Assembly: GCA_014799465.1 (NCBI GenBank)
Contig: JAAVHZ010000040.1
Span: 1 to 64,000 of the forward strand
DNA: 64,000 nt
Source: Lachnospiraceae bacterium
Lineage (GTDB): Bacteria; Bacillota; Clostridia; Lachnospirales; Lachnospiraceae
Reading direction: 5' to 3'
The notes below the pieces were generated by a model. That model was not told where the DNA came from. It ran no database searches and saw only the letters and a program-made list of their open reading frames with translations. The position numbers and the translations under genes were made by a program. Positions 33,908 to 43,800 of this stretch are shown piece after piece (positions within the stretch are counted from its first letter, which is position 1; each line of letters begins with the position of its first letter).

Positions 33908-35368
33908 ATGATAAGAAAAAGAATAACTTATACATATATGTTATTGCTGTTGACGATTTTTCCTTTGTGTTTTTGGGATTATTATTATGATATAGCAAAT
34001 GTTAAATTTATAGTATTTACAGGTATGACTCTGGGTACTATGATTGTTGTTTTAATATGCAGGGGCAGTTATGTATTAAATGCACCTGTCAAATGGATAT
34101 TTTTGTGGTGTGGAGCGAATATATTATCATTTTTATTATCTTCATATAAGAAAACGGCATTTATCGGAACAGGTGGAAGGAACTATGGGCTGGTAACGGT
34201 ATTTTGTATAACTATAATGTTTGTTGTGGTTGTATCAGAAATTTCATTGCCGGTGACAGGGTATTTGTCTGATACATTCATAATTTCATCTGTTTTGGTA
34301 TCCGTCTTGGCGGTAATGAACTCATATGGTATAGATTTTATAGGATTTTATACAGGAGTCAGAATGGATTTAAGGATGTTCTATCAGACCACACTGGGTC
34401 ATGTGGATATATGCAGCAGCTTTTTTGCACTGGCACTTCCTGTAGCAGCAGTCAGTACCATAAAAGAGAATGATAAAAGAAAGAAAGTATTATATTTTGT
34501 ATCATCCATAATTATATTTGCGGGACAATTTGGCACAGGATGTGACAGCGGGTATATTAATATGACCGTTCTTATGATTGCCGTTATTATTTATGTTAAG
34601 GATTATAAGGGGATGTTTACATTTGCGGTAATGGGTATGGTTATGCTATGGACTGCAAAGGCTATGATGATTATAAATGTAAGAACACCCTCTGCAAGAA
34701 AGATGGATTCACTTTCAATTATGTCTACGAATACTGTAGTTATATGTATAATGAGCATTTTACTGGTAGTAGTGGCTGTATATTGTTTTTTAAAGTTAAA
34801 GGCAGGAAAATCAGAGTGTGGTAGGTTTAAGAAATGCCTTCTGTTATGTATTGCCACAGCCGCAGTAATGATTTTTATTTCATTTATATATTTTACTTTT
34901 GTTGACAGGAAGAGTGATATAGGAAGTCTGGCAAATCTTTTAAGATTCAGTGATGAATGGGGGAGCTGCAGGGGATATGTCTGGAGGGTGACCTTAGAGT
35001 GCTATAGCGGTCTGCCATGGTATAATAAGATATTTGGTACGGGACCGGATACATTGGAGCGTGTACTTACACCTGTATATGGAGAGGAAATGTTAAGAAG
35101 GTTTGACGCATTTTATGATAATGCACATAATGAGTACTTTCAATATCTGATTACCACGGGAATTGCAGGTCTGGCAGCTTATGTAGGATTAATTGTTTCA
35201 TCCATAAAAACAGGTTTAACGGTGATTAAATCGGATAATAATGCTGCTCCGTTTATGATAGCTGCGGTGTGTTATCTTATACAGGCAATAGTAAATATTA
35301 ATCAGGTGATTACCACTCCTCTTATGTTTTTGTGTCTTGCAATGATTGCTTTTTACAAAGAAGAATGA
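33908..35368 (+). CDS. O-antigen-ligase/polymerase-like membrane protein
   Basis: A protein of about 486 residues with roughly ten to twelve membrane segments. The C-terminal part has the ligase-type region [27 protein letters not shown], with the conserved His-Asn-Glu seen in the Wzy/WaaL (PF04932-like) families. Such proteins join or polymerise surface glycans. No other glycan-assembly genes are adjacent, so the substrate is unknown. The start at 33908 follows GGGAAAGG and avoids overlap with the terminator. Confidence 0.75.
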   Translation: MIRKRITYTYMLLLLTIFPLCFWDYYYDIANVKFIVFTGMTLGTMIVVLICRGSYVLNAPVKWIFLWCGANILSFLLSSYKKTAFIGTGGRNYGLVTVFCITIMFVVVVSEISLPVTGYLSDTFIISSVLVSVLAVMNSYGIDFIGFYTGVRMDLRMFYQTTLGHVDICSSFFALALPVAAVSTIKENDKRKKVLYFVSSIIIFAGQFGTGCDSGYINMTVLMIAVIIYVKDYKGMFTFAVMGMVMLWTAKAMMIINVRTPSARKMDSLSIMSTNTVVICIMSILLVVVAVYCFLKLKAGKSECGRFKKCLLLCIATAAVMIFISFIYFTFVDRKSDIGSLANLLRFSDEWGSCRGYVWRVTLECYSGLPWYNKIFGTGPDTLERVLTPVYGEEMLRRFDAFYDNAHNEYFQYLITTGIAGLAAYVGLIVSSIKTGLTVIKSDNNAAPFMIAAVCYLIQAIVNINQVITTPLMFLCLAMIAFYKEE

Positions 35369-35435
35369 TATAATACCAATGTATTTTGTATTTACGATAA
35401 TAAAAGAAGCCGAAATCGGCGGAATGGAGGATAAA

Positions 35436-36680
35436 ATGTTTTCGTTTGACGAAGTAAAATCTTATGATGCAGAAGTTGCACAGGCAATGGAGCAGGAGCT
35501 TGAGAGGCAGAGAACACATATTGAGCTTATTGCATCAGAAAATCTTGTGAGTAAAGCTGTTATGGCAGCTATGGGAAGTCATCTTACCAATAAGTATGCT
35601 GAAGGATATCCGGGAAAGAGATATTATGGCGGCTGCGAGTATGTTGATATAGTCGAAAATCTTGCAATAGAGCGTGCTAAAAAGCTGTTTGGCTGCGAAT
35701 ATGTAAATATTCAGCCGCATTCAGGAGCACAGGCTAATCTGGCTGTATTTTTTGCATTGGTAAATCCGGGAGATACAGTTATGGGAATGAGCCTCGCTGA
35801 CGGAGGTCATCTTACTCATGGTTCACCCGTAAATATTTCAGGAAAGTATTTTAATATTGTATCATATGGTGTAAATGATGACGGATATATAGATTATGAT
35901 AATGTACTTAAGATTGCAAAGGAGAATAAGCCTAAACTTATTGTTGCAGGTGCAAGTGCATATCCGAGAGAAATAGATTTTAAGAAGTTCAGGGAGATTG
36001 CAGATGAAGTCGGTGCATATCTTATGGTTGATATGGCACATATAGCAGGTCTTGTGGCAGCAGGACTTCATATGAATCCGGTTCCTTATGCAGATGTAGT
36101 GACTACTACAACCCACAAGACATTAAGAGGACCAAGAGGCGGTATGATTCTTTGTGGAAGTGCAGAGAAGGCAAAGGAGATTAACTTTAATAAAGCAGTA
36201 TTCCCGGGTATTCAGGGAGGTCCGCTTATGCATGTCATCGCATCAAAGGCAGTATGTTTAAAAGAAGCTTTAGATGACAGCTTTAAGGTATATATGCAGG
36301 GTGTTAAGGACAATGCGGCAGCATTAGCAAAGGGACTTACTGACAGAGGATTTAACCTGATATCAGGCGGTACTGATAATCATCTGATGTTGGTTGATTT
36401 AAGAAATATGAATGTAACAGGTAAGGAGTGTGAAAAGCTTCTTGATGCTGCAAATATTACATGTAATAAGAATGCGATTCCGAATGATCCGGCTTCTCCG
36501 TTTGTTACAAGTGGTATCCGTCTCGGTACACCTGCCGTTACATCAAGAGGCATGAAGACAGAGGATATGGAGATAATAGCAGAAGCTATATCACTTCTTG
36601 TAAAGGATTGTGAAGCTAATAAGCAGAAAGCAATGGAACTTGTTAAGTCATTGACAGATAAATATCCGTTGTATGAATAG
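35436..36680 (+). CDS. glyA: Serine hydroxymethyltransferase
   Basis: A 414-residue PLP enzyme interconverting serine and glycine with tetrahydrofolate. The PLP lysine is in [14 protein letters not shown]; other signatures are [23 protein letters not shown] and [12 protein letters not shown]. The ATG at 35436 follows GGAGG by six bases; longer in-frame starts exist but lie in the ribosome site. With serC and serA elsewhere in the window it completes the serine-glycine route. Confidence 0.97.
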   Translation: MFSFDEVKSYDAEVAQAMEQELERQRTHIELIASENLVSKAVMAAMGSHLTNKYAEGYPGKRYYGGCEYVDIVENLAIERAKKLFGCEYVNIQPHSGAQANLAVFFALVNPGDTVMGMSLADGGHLTHGSPVNISGKYFNIVSYGVNDDGYIDYDNVLKIAKENKPKLIVAGASAYPREIDFKKFREIADEVGAYLMVDMAHIAGLVAAGLHMNPVPYADVVTTTTHKTLRGPRGGMILCGSAEKAKEINFNKAVFPGIQGGPLMHVIASKAVCLKEALDDSFKVYMQGVKDNAAALAKGLTDRGFNLISGGTDNHLMLVDLRNMNVTGKECEKLLDAANITCNKNAIPNDPASPFVTSGIRLGTPAVTSRGMKTEDMEIIAEAISLLVKDCEANKQKAMELVKSLTDKYPLYE

Positions 36681-36690
36681 ATTATGTAAT

Positions 36691-36738
36691 GGTAACTGTT
36701 AAAACATTATTTACGGTTTAATAAATCCTACAGTTACC
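36691..36738 (+). terminator. Hairpin after glyA
   Basis: GGTAACTGT pairs with ACAGTTACC across a 30-nt loop. The T-run is weak, so termination is likely but not certain. Confidence 0.5.
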
Positions 36739-36905
36739 ATATCGTATATAGGAAAAGATGAGTGGCAGTATATGATGTTACTTATCTTTTCTTATTTATT
36801 CCCGCACGCAACGAGCCAAGTGGCTGCTTGCAGACATTTGGCGACTGCCGCAAGGGTCAAATTTTATTGTAATTAAGTTAAGGAACTTTGAGAGGAGGAA
36901 TCCAT

Positions 36906-37739
36906 ATGGGAGTGGTATTTTTTCTGATATTCGTATTTATACTGGTATTAGCAAGTATATTTTTTAGTTCTATTGGAATTATATTAAAGAGTTTTAATTT
37001 AAGAAAGAAAAATAATAATAAGGGTTTAATATCAATATTTTCAAAATTGAGTATTGTTATTGGCTGTGTGATAGGTTTTATTGCATTTTTGTTTATTATG
37101 TTCATAGTAATTGTATCTATAAAAAGTATAAGTGGTGAGTACAAGAAAAAGAATAGTCTTGTATATTGTGTTAGAGCCTGCGGTATTAATGAAGTGGAGA
37201 AATTGTTAGATGATGGTGTGCCGCCTGATTGTGACAAAGATAATAATCCGGCAGAGGAAGGAACGATGAGTGCCTTTACATATGCATGTTATGGCAGAAA
37301 TCCGGAAAATAAAGTTGAAATAGTAAAGCTTTTGTTGGATTATGGAGCTGATATTAATAGGATTACATGGGAAAATAATCATTCAGAGGAAACACATTTG
37401 ACGGACAGCTTTGAAGAAGAATATCCGTATGGGGACTTCTGTGGATATACACCGCTTATGCATGCATGTCAAAGCGGTTCATACGACATCGTCAGGCTGC
37501 TTGTTGAGCAGGGAGCAGATATTAATGCCGTATCATATTGTGGTTTTACACCTTTATTTGTGGCTGCCAATTCACGTGAAAGCAGAAGTGATGAGATAGT
37601 GGAGTATCTTATAGAGCAGGGGGCAGATACGCAGATAGAATGTTTTACCGGAGAAACCGCTGCGGAGTTTGTAAGGAGAAAAGGTGATACACATATGTCA
37701 GAATTAATAAATAGTTATGCGGATGAACAGTATGATTGA
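36906..37739 (+). CDS. Membrane-anchored ankyrin-repeat protein
   Basis: A protein of about 277 residues. Two N-terminal hydrophobic segments (about 3-25 and 47-72) are followed by a soluble C-terminal part of ankyrin repeats (LVYCVRACGINEVEKLLDDGVPPD; AFTYACYG...VEIVKLLLDYGADIN; GYTPLMHACQSGSYDIVRLLVEQGADIN; GFTPLFVAAN...IVEYLIEQGADTQ). Ankyrin stacks bind protein partners. No partner is obvious nearby. GAGAGGAGG precedes the ATG. A GC-rich stretch between glyA and this gene (about 36,800-36,860) may be a small dispersed repeat. Confidence 0.8.
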   Translation: MGVVFFLIFVFILVLASIFFSSIGIILKSFNLRKKNNNKGLISIFSKLSIVIGCVIGFIAFLFIMFIVIVSIKSISGEYKKKNSLVYCVRACGINEVEKLLDDGVPPDCDKDNNPAEEGTMSAFTYACYGRNPENKVEIVKLLLDYGADINRITWENNHSEETHLTDSFEEEYPYGDFCGYTPLMHACQSGSYDIVRLLVEQGADINAVSYCGFTPLFVAANSRESRSDEIVEYLIEQGADTQIECFTGETAAEFVRRKGDTHMSELINSYADEQYD

Positions 37740-37838
37740 GAGTTTAAAGGGTATTGAATTATAAAAAGCAGATTCACGAATATAATATTAAATTCGGTCA
37801 AAACTATGAGATAAAAGAAGTTAAAAGGAGTGGACCGG

Positions 37839-38249
37839 ATGAATATTGGAAGTGATTTTGTAAAATGTGGGATAACGGGATGGTGCATGGAAGTTGTGTG
37901 GACCGGATTTACTAATATTATGAAAAGAGACAAAAAGATGATAGGAAACACCTCCCTTCTAATGTTTCCCATATATGGAATGGCAGCAGTTATCAAACCG
38001 GTAGGGATTGCCATGAAAGACAGAAATATTTTTGTGCGTGGAATAGTATACACCTGCGGAATATTTGGAATGGAGTTTCTGACCGGAAGCATATTAAAGA
38101 AAAACGGAATGTGTCCATGGGATTACAGTGACAGCAAATACAATGTAAAAGGTCTTATTCGTTTTGATTATGCTCCGGCATGGTTCGGTGCAGGATTATT
38201 ATTTGAGAAAATATTAGGTATAAATGGAAAGTCCGGCAGTACAGGTTAA
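37839..38249 (+). CDS. Small membrane protein of the PF06541-like (CmpB/ABC-transporter type IV) family
   Basis: A protein of about 136 residues with four hydrophobic stretches. Family features are the E-x-x-W near the N-terminus (CMEVVWTGF), MFPIYGMAAVIKPVG, FVRGIVYTCGIFGMEFLTGS and PWDYSDSKYNVKGLIRFDYAPAWFGAGLLFE. The biochemical role is unknown. GGAG precedes the ATG; an in-frame GTG three codons upstream is an alternative. Its stop lies within a terminator shared with the convergent aroC. Confidence 0.75.
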   Translation: MNIGSDFVKCGITGWCMEVVWTGFTNIMKRDKKMIGNTSLLMFPIYGMAAVIKPVGIAMKDRNIFVRGIVYTCGIFGMEFLTGSILKKNGMCPWDYSDSKYNVKGLIRFDYAPAWFGAGLLFEKILGINGKSGSTG

Positions 38250-38261
38250 TGTACTGCCGGA
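38232..38261. terminator. Bidirectional terminator between the PF06541-like gene and aroC
   Basis: TCCGGCAGTAC pairs with GTACTGCCGGA across an eight-base loop, followed by AAAA on one side. Confidence 0.8.
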
Positions 38262-38267
38262 AAATTA

Positions 38268-39365
38268 TTATAAATATATTTTTTTAAGATTATCAATATT
38301 AGAAGACATATTTAAAAGCATAAGGTCAAGAATTGTAAGAGCGGTCATTGTTTCTACAACTACAATGGCACGTGGTACAATTATAGGGTCATGCCGTCCT
38401 TTTATGTTTATATGTATGTTTTCGTTATTTTTATTAACTGTCTGCTGCTCCTTAAAGATAGAAGGTGTAGGTTTTATTGCCACACGGAATATCAGGTCAG
38501 AGCCGTCACTTATTCCTCCTAATGTACCGCCGGAATGGTTGGAGGTCTTTGATACATTTTCGTTTTTCATATAGAAACCATCATTGTTTTCTGAGCCTTT
38601 AGCTTTGGCAGCAGCAAATCCGTCTCCTATTTCAAAAGCCTTTACTGCACCGATTGATACAAGGGATTTTGCAATGCAGGCATCCAGTTTTTCAAATACA
38701 GGCTCACCGATACCTGCCGGAAGTCCTGTAACAATGCATTCTGCCACACCTCCGGCGGAATTGCCTTCTGAACGCATTTTCTGAAGATATTCAGAAGCCT
38801 TTTTGGCAGTAATGTCATCAGGCATATATAAAGGATTAGTATCACGAATTTCCAGATTAAAATTATCGGGATTAATTTCGAAATCGCCTATGGATTTGGT
38901 ATATGCAGTAACTTTTATGCCAAGTATATCTAATATCTTAGCAGCAATGGCACCTGCTGCCACTCTTCCTATGGTTTCACGGCCTGAGGAACGCCCACCG
39001 CCTCTGTAATCACGAAATCCATACTTCATATCAAATGTATAGTCAGCATGTCCCGGTCTGTAATAAGATGCAATCTCTGAATAGTCACCGGAGCGTTGGG
39101 AAGTATTTGTAACCATTAAAGAAATAGGAGTTCCTGTAGTTCTGCCTTCAAATACACCTGAAAGAATTTCCACCAAATCATCTTCCTTGCGTGGTGTAGA
39201 AAAATCGGATTGTCCGGGTTTTCTTCTATTTAAGTACATCTGTATGTCGTTTTCACATAAAGGCACTCCGGCAGGGCAGCCGTCTACTACTACACCGATG
39301 CCTTTACCATGAGATTCTCCCCATGTGGTTATTTTAAATATTGTTCCATAACTTGAACCAGCCAA
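38268..39365 (-). CDS. aroC: Chorismate synthase
   Basis: A 365-residue FMN-dependent lyase that converts EPSP to chorismate, the last shikimate step. Signatures are FKITTWGESHGKGIGVVVDG, GQSDFSTPR, and YRGGGRSSGRETIGRVAAGAIA. The start codon is TTG with GAAGG upstream, a weaker initiation than for its neighbours. It is divergent from tgt and has no other aromatic-pathway gene beside it. Confidence 0.95.
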   Translation of the reverse strand: MAGSSYGTIFKITTWGESHGKGIGVVVDGCPAGVPLCENDIQMYLNRRKPGQSDFSTPRKEDDLVEILSGVFEGRTTGTPISLMVTNTSQRSGDYSEIASYYRPGHADYTFDMKYGFRDYRGGGRSSGRETIGRVAAGAIAAKILDILGIKVTAYTKSIGDFEINPDNFNLEIRDTNPLYMPDDITAKKASEYLQKMRSEGNSAGGVAECIVTGLPAGIGEPVFEKLDACIAKSLVSIGAVKAFEIGDGFAAAKAKGSENNDGFYMKNENVSKTSNHSGGTLGGISDGSDLIFRVAIKPTPSIFKEQQTVNKNNENIHINIKGRHDPIIVPRAIVVVETMTALTILDLMLLNMSSNIDNLKKIYL

Positions 39366-39440
39366 AATAGTATACCTTCACTTTCTATAAACTTTAAAAG
39401 CTATTGTACTCCCTAAAAAAGTAAAAATCAAGTTTTCTGC

Positions 39441-39469
39441 TTGATTATATTTGTAAATAAACGTATAAT
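39441..39469 (+). promoter_or_regulatory. Probable tgt promoter
   Basis: TTGATT and TATAAT are separated by 17 bp, 44 bp before the tgt start. Confidence 0.55.
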
Positions 39470-39513
39470 TAGCATTAGTTTTTGCAATCAAATAAAGGAG
39501 CATTGGGATTTGT

Positions 39514-40677
39514 ATGAGTAAGAATTATAGATTGATTACCCGTGACGGATTGGCAAAGCGGGGAGAGTTTAAGACTGTACATGGCACAATACAGACACCT
39601 GTATTTATGAATGTGGGGACTGCGGCAGCCATAAAAGGAGCCGTATCAACAGAAGATTTGGAGAATATAAAGACACAGGTGGAATTATCCAATACATATC
39701 ATCTTCATGTAAGACCGGGAGATTTAGTTGTAAAAAAATTAGGCGGACTTCATAAGTTTATGGTATGGGATAAACCTATACTTACGGATTCTGGAGGATT
39801 TCAGGTTTTTTCACTGGCAGGTTTGAGAAAAATAAAAGAAGAGGGAGTGTATTTTAACTCTCATGTAGATGGAAGAAAAATATTTATGGGACCTGAGCAG
39901 AGTATGCAGATACAGTCAAATCTTGCATCTACCATAGCAATGGCATTTGATGAGTGTCCTCCCCATCCCGCAACAAGAGAGTACATGCAGAATTCGGTGG
40001 ACAGGACAACAAGATGGCTTGAAAGATGTAAGGCAGAGATGCAGAAACTGAACAGTCTTGAAGATACCATTAACAAAGAGCAGATGTTGTTCGGAATAAA
40101 TCAGGGTGGTACATTTGAAGACATCAGAATAGAGCATGCAAAAAGGATATCAGAGTTTGACCTTGACGGATATGCCTTGGGAGGACTGGCAGTTGGCGAA
40201 TCTCACGAGGAAATGTACAGAATACTTGATGAGACAGTACCATATCTTCCATTAGAGAAACCTACATATCTTATGGGAGTGGGGACACCTGCAAATATAT
40301 TAGAGTCAGTAGACAGAGGAGTAGACTTTTTTGACTGTGTATATCCTTCAAGGAACGGAAGGCATGGTCATGTATACACTAATCATGGCAAGCTGAATCT
40401 GTTAAATGCAAAGTATGAGACTGATGATGCACCTATAGAAGAAAGCTGCGGATGTCCGGCATGCAGGAGATACAGCAGAGCTTATATAAGGCATCTTCTT
40501 AAAGCAAAGGAAATGCTGGGAATGAGATTATGTGTCTTGCACAATCTGTACTTTTATAATACAATGATGGAGGAAATCCGAAGTGCTATAGAAGAACACA
40601 GATATACAGAATATAAAAAAGAAAAGTTAGAAGGATTTAAAGCCGGTACAGAACCGGCAGAATGGAGGAAAAAATGA
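39514..40677 (+). CDS. tgt: Queuine/preQ1 tRNA-ribosyltransferase
   Basis: A 387-residue tRNA-guanine transglycosylase that inserts preQ1 or queuine at G34 of GUN tRNAs. Visible motifs are LTDSGGFQVFSL (base-recognition Asp), GINQGG, DCVYPSRNGRHGHV (nucleophile Asp) and the zinc site CGCPACRRYSRAY with a later His. The stop overlaps the yajC start (ATGA). tgt-yajC is a common bacterial operon. Confidence 0.97.
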   Translation: MSKNYRLITRDGLAKRGEFKTVHGTIQTPVFMNVGTAAAIKGAVSTEDLENIKTQVELSNTYHLHVRPGDLVVKKLGGLHKFMVWDKPILTDSGGFQVFSLAGLRKIKEEGVYFNSHVDGRKIFMGPEQSMQIQSNLASTIAMAFDECPPHPATREYMQNSVDRTTRWLERCKAEMQKLNSLEDTINKEQMLFGINQGGTFEDIRIEHAKRISEFDLDGYALGGLAVGESHEEMYRILDETVPYLPLEKPTYLMGVGTPANILESVDRGVDFFDCVYPSRNGRHGHVYTNHGKLNLLNAKYETDDAPIEESCGCPACRRYSRAYIRHLLKAKEMLGMRLCVLHNLYFYNTMMEEIRSAIEEHRYTEYKKEKLEGFKAGTEPAEWRKK

Positions 40678-41021
40678 ATTTATTGAGTATTTTAGCAGAA
40701 CAGAACATGACAGGTTCACAAGGAGCCACCGGAATCGTAATGATAGTTGTATATGTGGTAATATTGGGTGGGTTTATGTACTTTATGATGATAAAGCCAC
40801 AGAAAAAACAGCAGAAAGAAATATCAAGCATGATAGAAGCAATGGAGGTTGGTGACAGTGTTCTTACTTCATCAGGATTTTATGGAATAGTAATAGATAT
40901 AAATGAAGAAATTGCCATAGTAGAATTTGGAAATAACAAGAACTGCAGAATTCCAATGAAAAAGACAGCCATAATAGAGGTAGAAAAAGCGGCTGACGGA
41001 ATAGAAATAGCAGATAAGTAA
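40674..41021 (+). CDS. yajC: Preprotein translocase subunit YajC
   Basis: A 115-residue protein with one N-terminal membrane segment (GIVMIVVYVVILGGFMYFMMI) followed by the conserved KPQKKQQKE and a small soluble domain with VLTSSGFYGIV. YajC associates with SecDF. ATGGAGG lies before the ATG. It is followed by a clear terminator. Confidence 0.95.
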   Translation: MNLLSILAEQNMTGSQGATGIVMIVVYVVILGGFMYFMMIKPQKKQQKEISSMIEAMEVGDSVLTSSGFYGIVIDINEEIAIVEFGNNKNCRIPMKKTAIIEVEKAADGIEIADK

Positions 41022-41082
41022 TGTGCAGTTAAGCAGAGTGGAAAGATTAAGCTAAAGAAAAAGTAAATATTGTTTGGTTGTA

Positions 41083-41146
41083 AGCATTCTGTCTTATTGG
41101 AATTATCAGGTTTATACTGAATTTAATAAGGCAGGATGTTTTTTAG
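41083..41146 (+). terminator. yajC terminator
   Basis: AGCATTCTGTCTTATT pairs with AATAAGGCAGGATGTT (G-U pairs included), followed by a run of six T. Confidence 0.75.
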
Positions 41147-41393
41147 TGCTGTAAATAATATTGTGAATATTTAATTTGTTATATATAATATGTTGACAAT
41201 GGTGCAATGTTATGATAATATATCTACAAAGCATAAGTTTCATATCTAATATCTTATTTTGCATATCTGGTTATCGGAAAATGTCATAGTGGAATCGTGC
41301 TTTTATTTCAAAACAAAAAGGAATAATGGCAGGAGAGTACACAAGGCATAGAGAAAACAAAATCTCCTGCGGTTAGAATTTGAGGAGGTTTAT

Positions 41394-42323
41394 ATGGGAA
41401 AGAATGATATAAGTTTGAAGTCTTATCTTTCGGATAAGAGAAGGTTTGCAGATTTGTTTAATTGTACTTTGATGGGAGGCGGTCAGGTTATTGCACCTGA
41501 ACGGTTGGAAAGCTCTCCTACGGTCATGTCAGTGTCGGATGAAAATGGATTTATGGAAAGGATAAATGATATTTCCATGAGGTATACATATGATGGCAGC
41601 AGTTTGGCACTTATCATACTTGAGAATCAGGAATACGTTGATTATGCCATGCCTTTAAGGGTGATGATGCAGCAGGCAGTGGCATATGACAGCCAGTTGA
41701 GGGAGATTAAATCACGGAATAAGAATCAAAGGCTTCTAAGTGGCGGAGAATATCTTTCAAAAACAAAGAAAACGGATAAAATACTTCCAGTGGTGATTCT
41801 TGTGACCTATTGGGGAGAGGATGAGTGGTATGGAGCAGAGAGTATAAACGATATGATGAACTTTGAGTCACAGATAGAGCCTCTGCGGCAGTTCGTTCCT
41901 GAATATAAGATTAACGTTGTGAACATAAAGGAATATAAGGAAAGTGAAAATTTCAGAACTGAACTGAAGACATTTAGCGGTCTGTATTACTGTAAGGATA
42001 ATAAAAGAAAAATGAACCGGTATATAGAGAGTCATGAGGAGTGCAGGAGCTTAGACAGTGATACATTTTGGGCAATAACCAATATAACAGGCAGCAGTTA
42101 TATGAAGGGACTGGAAAAATACAGGGAAAAGGAGGAGATTAACATGTGTAAAGCATTTGAGGAAAATTGGCTTGATGGTTTGGAGAAGGGTAGAGAGGAA
42201 GGCACGTTAAAAACGTTATGTGCACTTGTAAAAGATGGAATTATAGAATCCGGGGAGGCAGCAAGACGTATGAACATAACAGAGGAAGTTTTTAATGAAA
42301 AGATGAGAAAAGCTGCATATTAA
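41394..42323 (+). CDS. Rpn/PD-(D/E)XK transposase-family nuclease-like protein
   Basis: A 309-residue protein of a family very abundant in Lachnospiraceae. The N-terminus reads KSYLSDKRRFADLFNCTLMGGGQVI. The nuclease-like core holds LIILENQEYVDYAMPLRVMMQQAVAYDSQ; a clear (D/E)-x-K is seen as EN-x-E rather than the usual ExQ, so activity is uncertain. The C-terminus has repeated EKGREEGT. Rpn proteins promote recombination or act as mobile-DNA nucleases. The gene stands alone with a 372-bp gap upstream and a terminator downstream. Confidence 0.75.
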   Translation: MGKNDISLKSYLSDKRRFADLFNCTLMGGGQVIAPERLESSPTVMSVSDENGFMERINDISMRYTYDGSSLALIILENQEYVDYAMPLRVMMQQAVAYDSQLREIKSRNKNQRLLSGGEYLSKTKKTDKILPVVILVTYWGEDEWYGAESINDMMNFESQIEPLRQFVPEYKINVVNIKEYKESENFRTELKTFSGLYYCKDNKRKMNRYIESHEECRSLDSDTFWAITNITGSSYMKGLEKYREKEEINMCKAFEENWLDGLEKGREEGTLKTLCALVKDGIIESGEAARRMNITEEVFNEKMRKAAY

Positions 42324-42420
42324 GCGTTTCCGTCAGGATGTATATGCCAATATTTGAAAAAGAGTATAATGGTTATATTCTTAATCAACTTACAGCAGTA
42401 AATAAGCGACCTGTTAATTA

Positions 42421-42462
42421 GGTGCAAAGTCATTATTGAAGAATAAAGGCTTTGCACCTTTT
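42421..42462 (+). terminator. Terminator after the Rpn-like gene
   Basis: GGTGCAAAG pairs with CTTTGCACC across a 20-nt loop, then TTTTC. The rest of the gap to leuB (42,463-42,690) holds a small hairpin (GGTCA/TGACC near 42,591) but no leader peptide rich in Leu codons. Confidence 0.7.
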
Positions 42463-42690
42463 CAATTCAAAACGGTTTTATATCATTTTTTTAAATAAAA
42501 TCATGCTAAAAATTGGAACAGTTAAGCCGTTATTGAAAAAAAAGTTGAAATAAGTAATAAAATATTATAGAATATTTACTAATAGTCAAAGGTCATGGTA
42601 TTTGACCATTACGGCATCCGTTAAATTTAAGCAGGATTTAACATTGATTTGTTGCCGCAAGAATAAATATTGTAGAAAAGAGGGATTCTC

Positions 42691-43776
42691 ATGGAGTTCA
42701 ATATTACAGTGATGCCGGGCGACGGAATAGGTCCGGAGATTGTAAGAGAAGCAAAAAAAGTACTTGATAAAATTGGAAGTACTTATGGTCATGTATTTAA
42801 TTACACAGAGGTGAAAATTGGCGGTACGTCAATAGACACCTATGGTGTTCCGCTTACCGAAGAAGCGATAGAGACTGCAAAGTCATCAGATGCTGTACTG
42901 CTGGGTGCCGTCGGAGGCATAGTCGGAAAAGATAAATGGTATGAACTGCCGCCTGATAAAAGACCGGAAGCAGGACTTCTTAAGATTAGAAAGAGCCTTG
43001 GTCTTTATGCAAATTTAAGACCTGCATACTTGTATGAAGAGCTGAAGGCTGCATGTCCTCTTAAAGAAGATATTGCAGCAGCAGGATTTGATATGATAGT
43101 TGTAAGAGAGCTTACAGGAGGTCTGTATTTTGGCGAAAGAAGTACAAAAGAAATAGACGGAGTCATGACGGCTATAGATACGCTTACCTATAACGAAAAT
43201 GAAATAAGAAGAATAGCCGTTCAGGGATTTGAAATAGCAAGAAAGAGAAGAAAGAATGTTATAAGTGTTGATAAAGCAAATGTACTTGATTCGTCAAGAT
43301 TATGGCAGAAAGTTGTGGAAGAAGTGTCAAAGGATTATCCTGATGTACAGTTATCAAATATGCTGGTGGATAATTGTGCAATGCAGCTTGTAAAAGACCC
43401 GAAACAGTTTGATGTGATTCTTACAGAAAATATGTTTGGAGATATATTATCAGACGAAGCAAGTATGATTACCGGTTCTATCGGGATGCTTCCGTCAGCA
43501 AGTCTCGGTAATAACAGAATGGGATTGTATGAGCCAAGTCATGGTGCAGCACCTGATATTGCAGGCAAGGATATTGCAAATCCATTAGCAACAATATTAT
43601 CGGCAGCAATGATGCTCAGATACTCATTTGATTTAGACAAAGAAGCAGATGCCATTGAAGATGCCGTGAGCGGGTTGCTTAAAGATGGCATACGAACAGT
43701 AGATATTATGTCAGAAGGAATGAAACAGGTTGGATGTACACAGATGGGCGACGAAATCTGTAAACGTATAAAGTAG
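42691..43776 (+). CDS. leuB: 3-isopropylmalate dehydrogenase
   Basis: A 361-residue NAD-dependent beta-decarboxylating dehydrogenase of leucine synthesis. Motifs are [18 protein letters not shown], the substrate-binding [12 protein letters not shown] and [28 protein letters not shown] with metal-binding Asp residues. It heads the leuB-ilvD-ilvB operon and complements leuCD at 18.9 kb. GAGGG lies upstream of the ATG. Confidence 0.97.
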   Translation: MEFNITVMPGDGIGPEIVREAKKVLDKIGSTYGHVFNYTEVKIGGTSIDTYGVPLTEEAIETAKSSDAVLLGAVGGIVGKDKWYELPPDKRPEAGLLKIRKSLGLYANLRPAYLYEELKAACPLKEDIAAAGFDMIVVRELTGGLYFGERSTKEIDGVMTAIDTLTYNENEIRRIAVQGFEIARKRRKNVISVDKANVLDSSRLWQKVVEEVSKDYPDVQLSNMLVDNCAMQLVKDPKQFDVILTENMFGDILSDEASMITGSIGMLPSASLGNNRMGLYEPSHGAAPDIAGKDIANPLATILSAAMMLRYSFDLDKEADAIEDAVSGLLKDGIRTVDIMSEGMKQVGCTQMGDEICKRIK

Positions 43777-43800
43777 AGATTATGAATGGAGGAATATATA

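Noticed and set aside
36780-36860. Small RNA in the GC-rich stretch after glyA
   Set aside because: The stretch has short self-complementary pieces, but no promoter or terminator frames it; a dispersed repeat fragment is as likely.
42463-42690. Leucine attenuator or T-box upstream of leuB
   Set aside because: No Leu-codon-rich leader peptide, no T-box sequence and no paired terminator/antiterminator were found in this gap.
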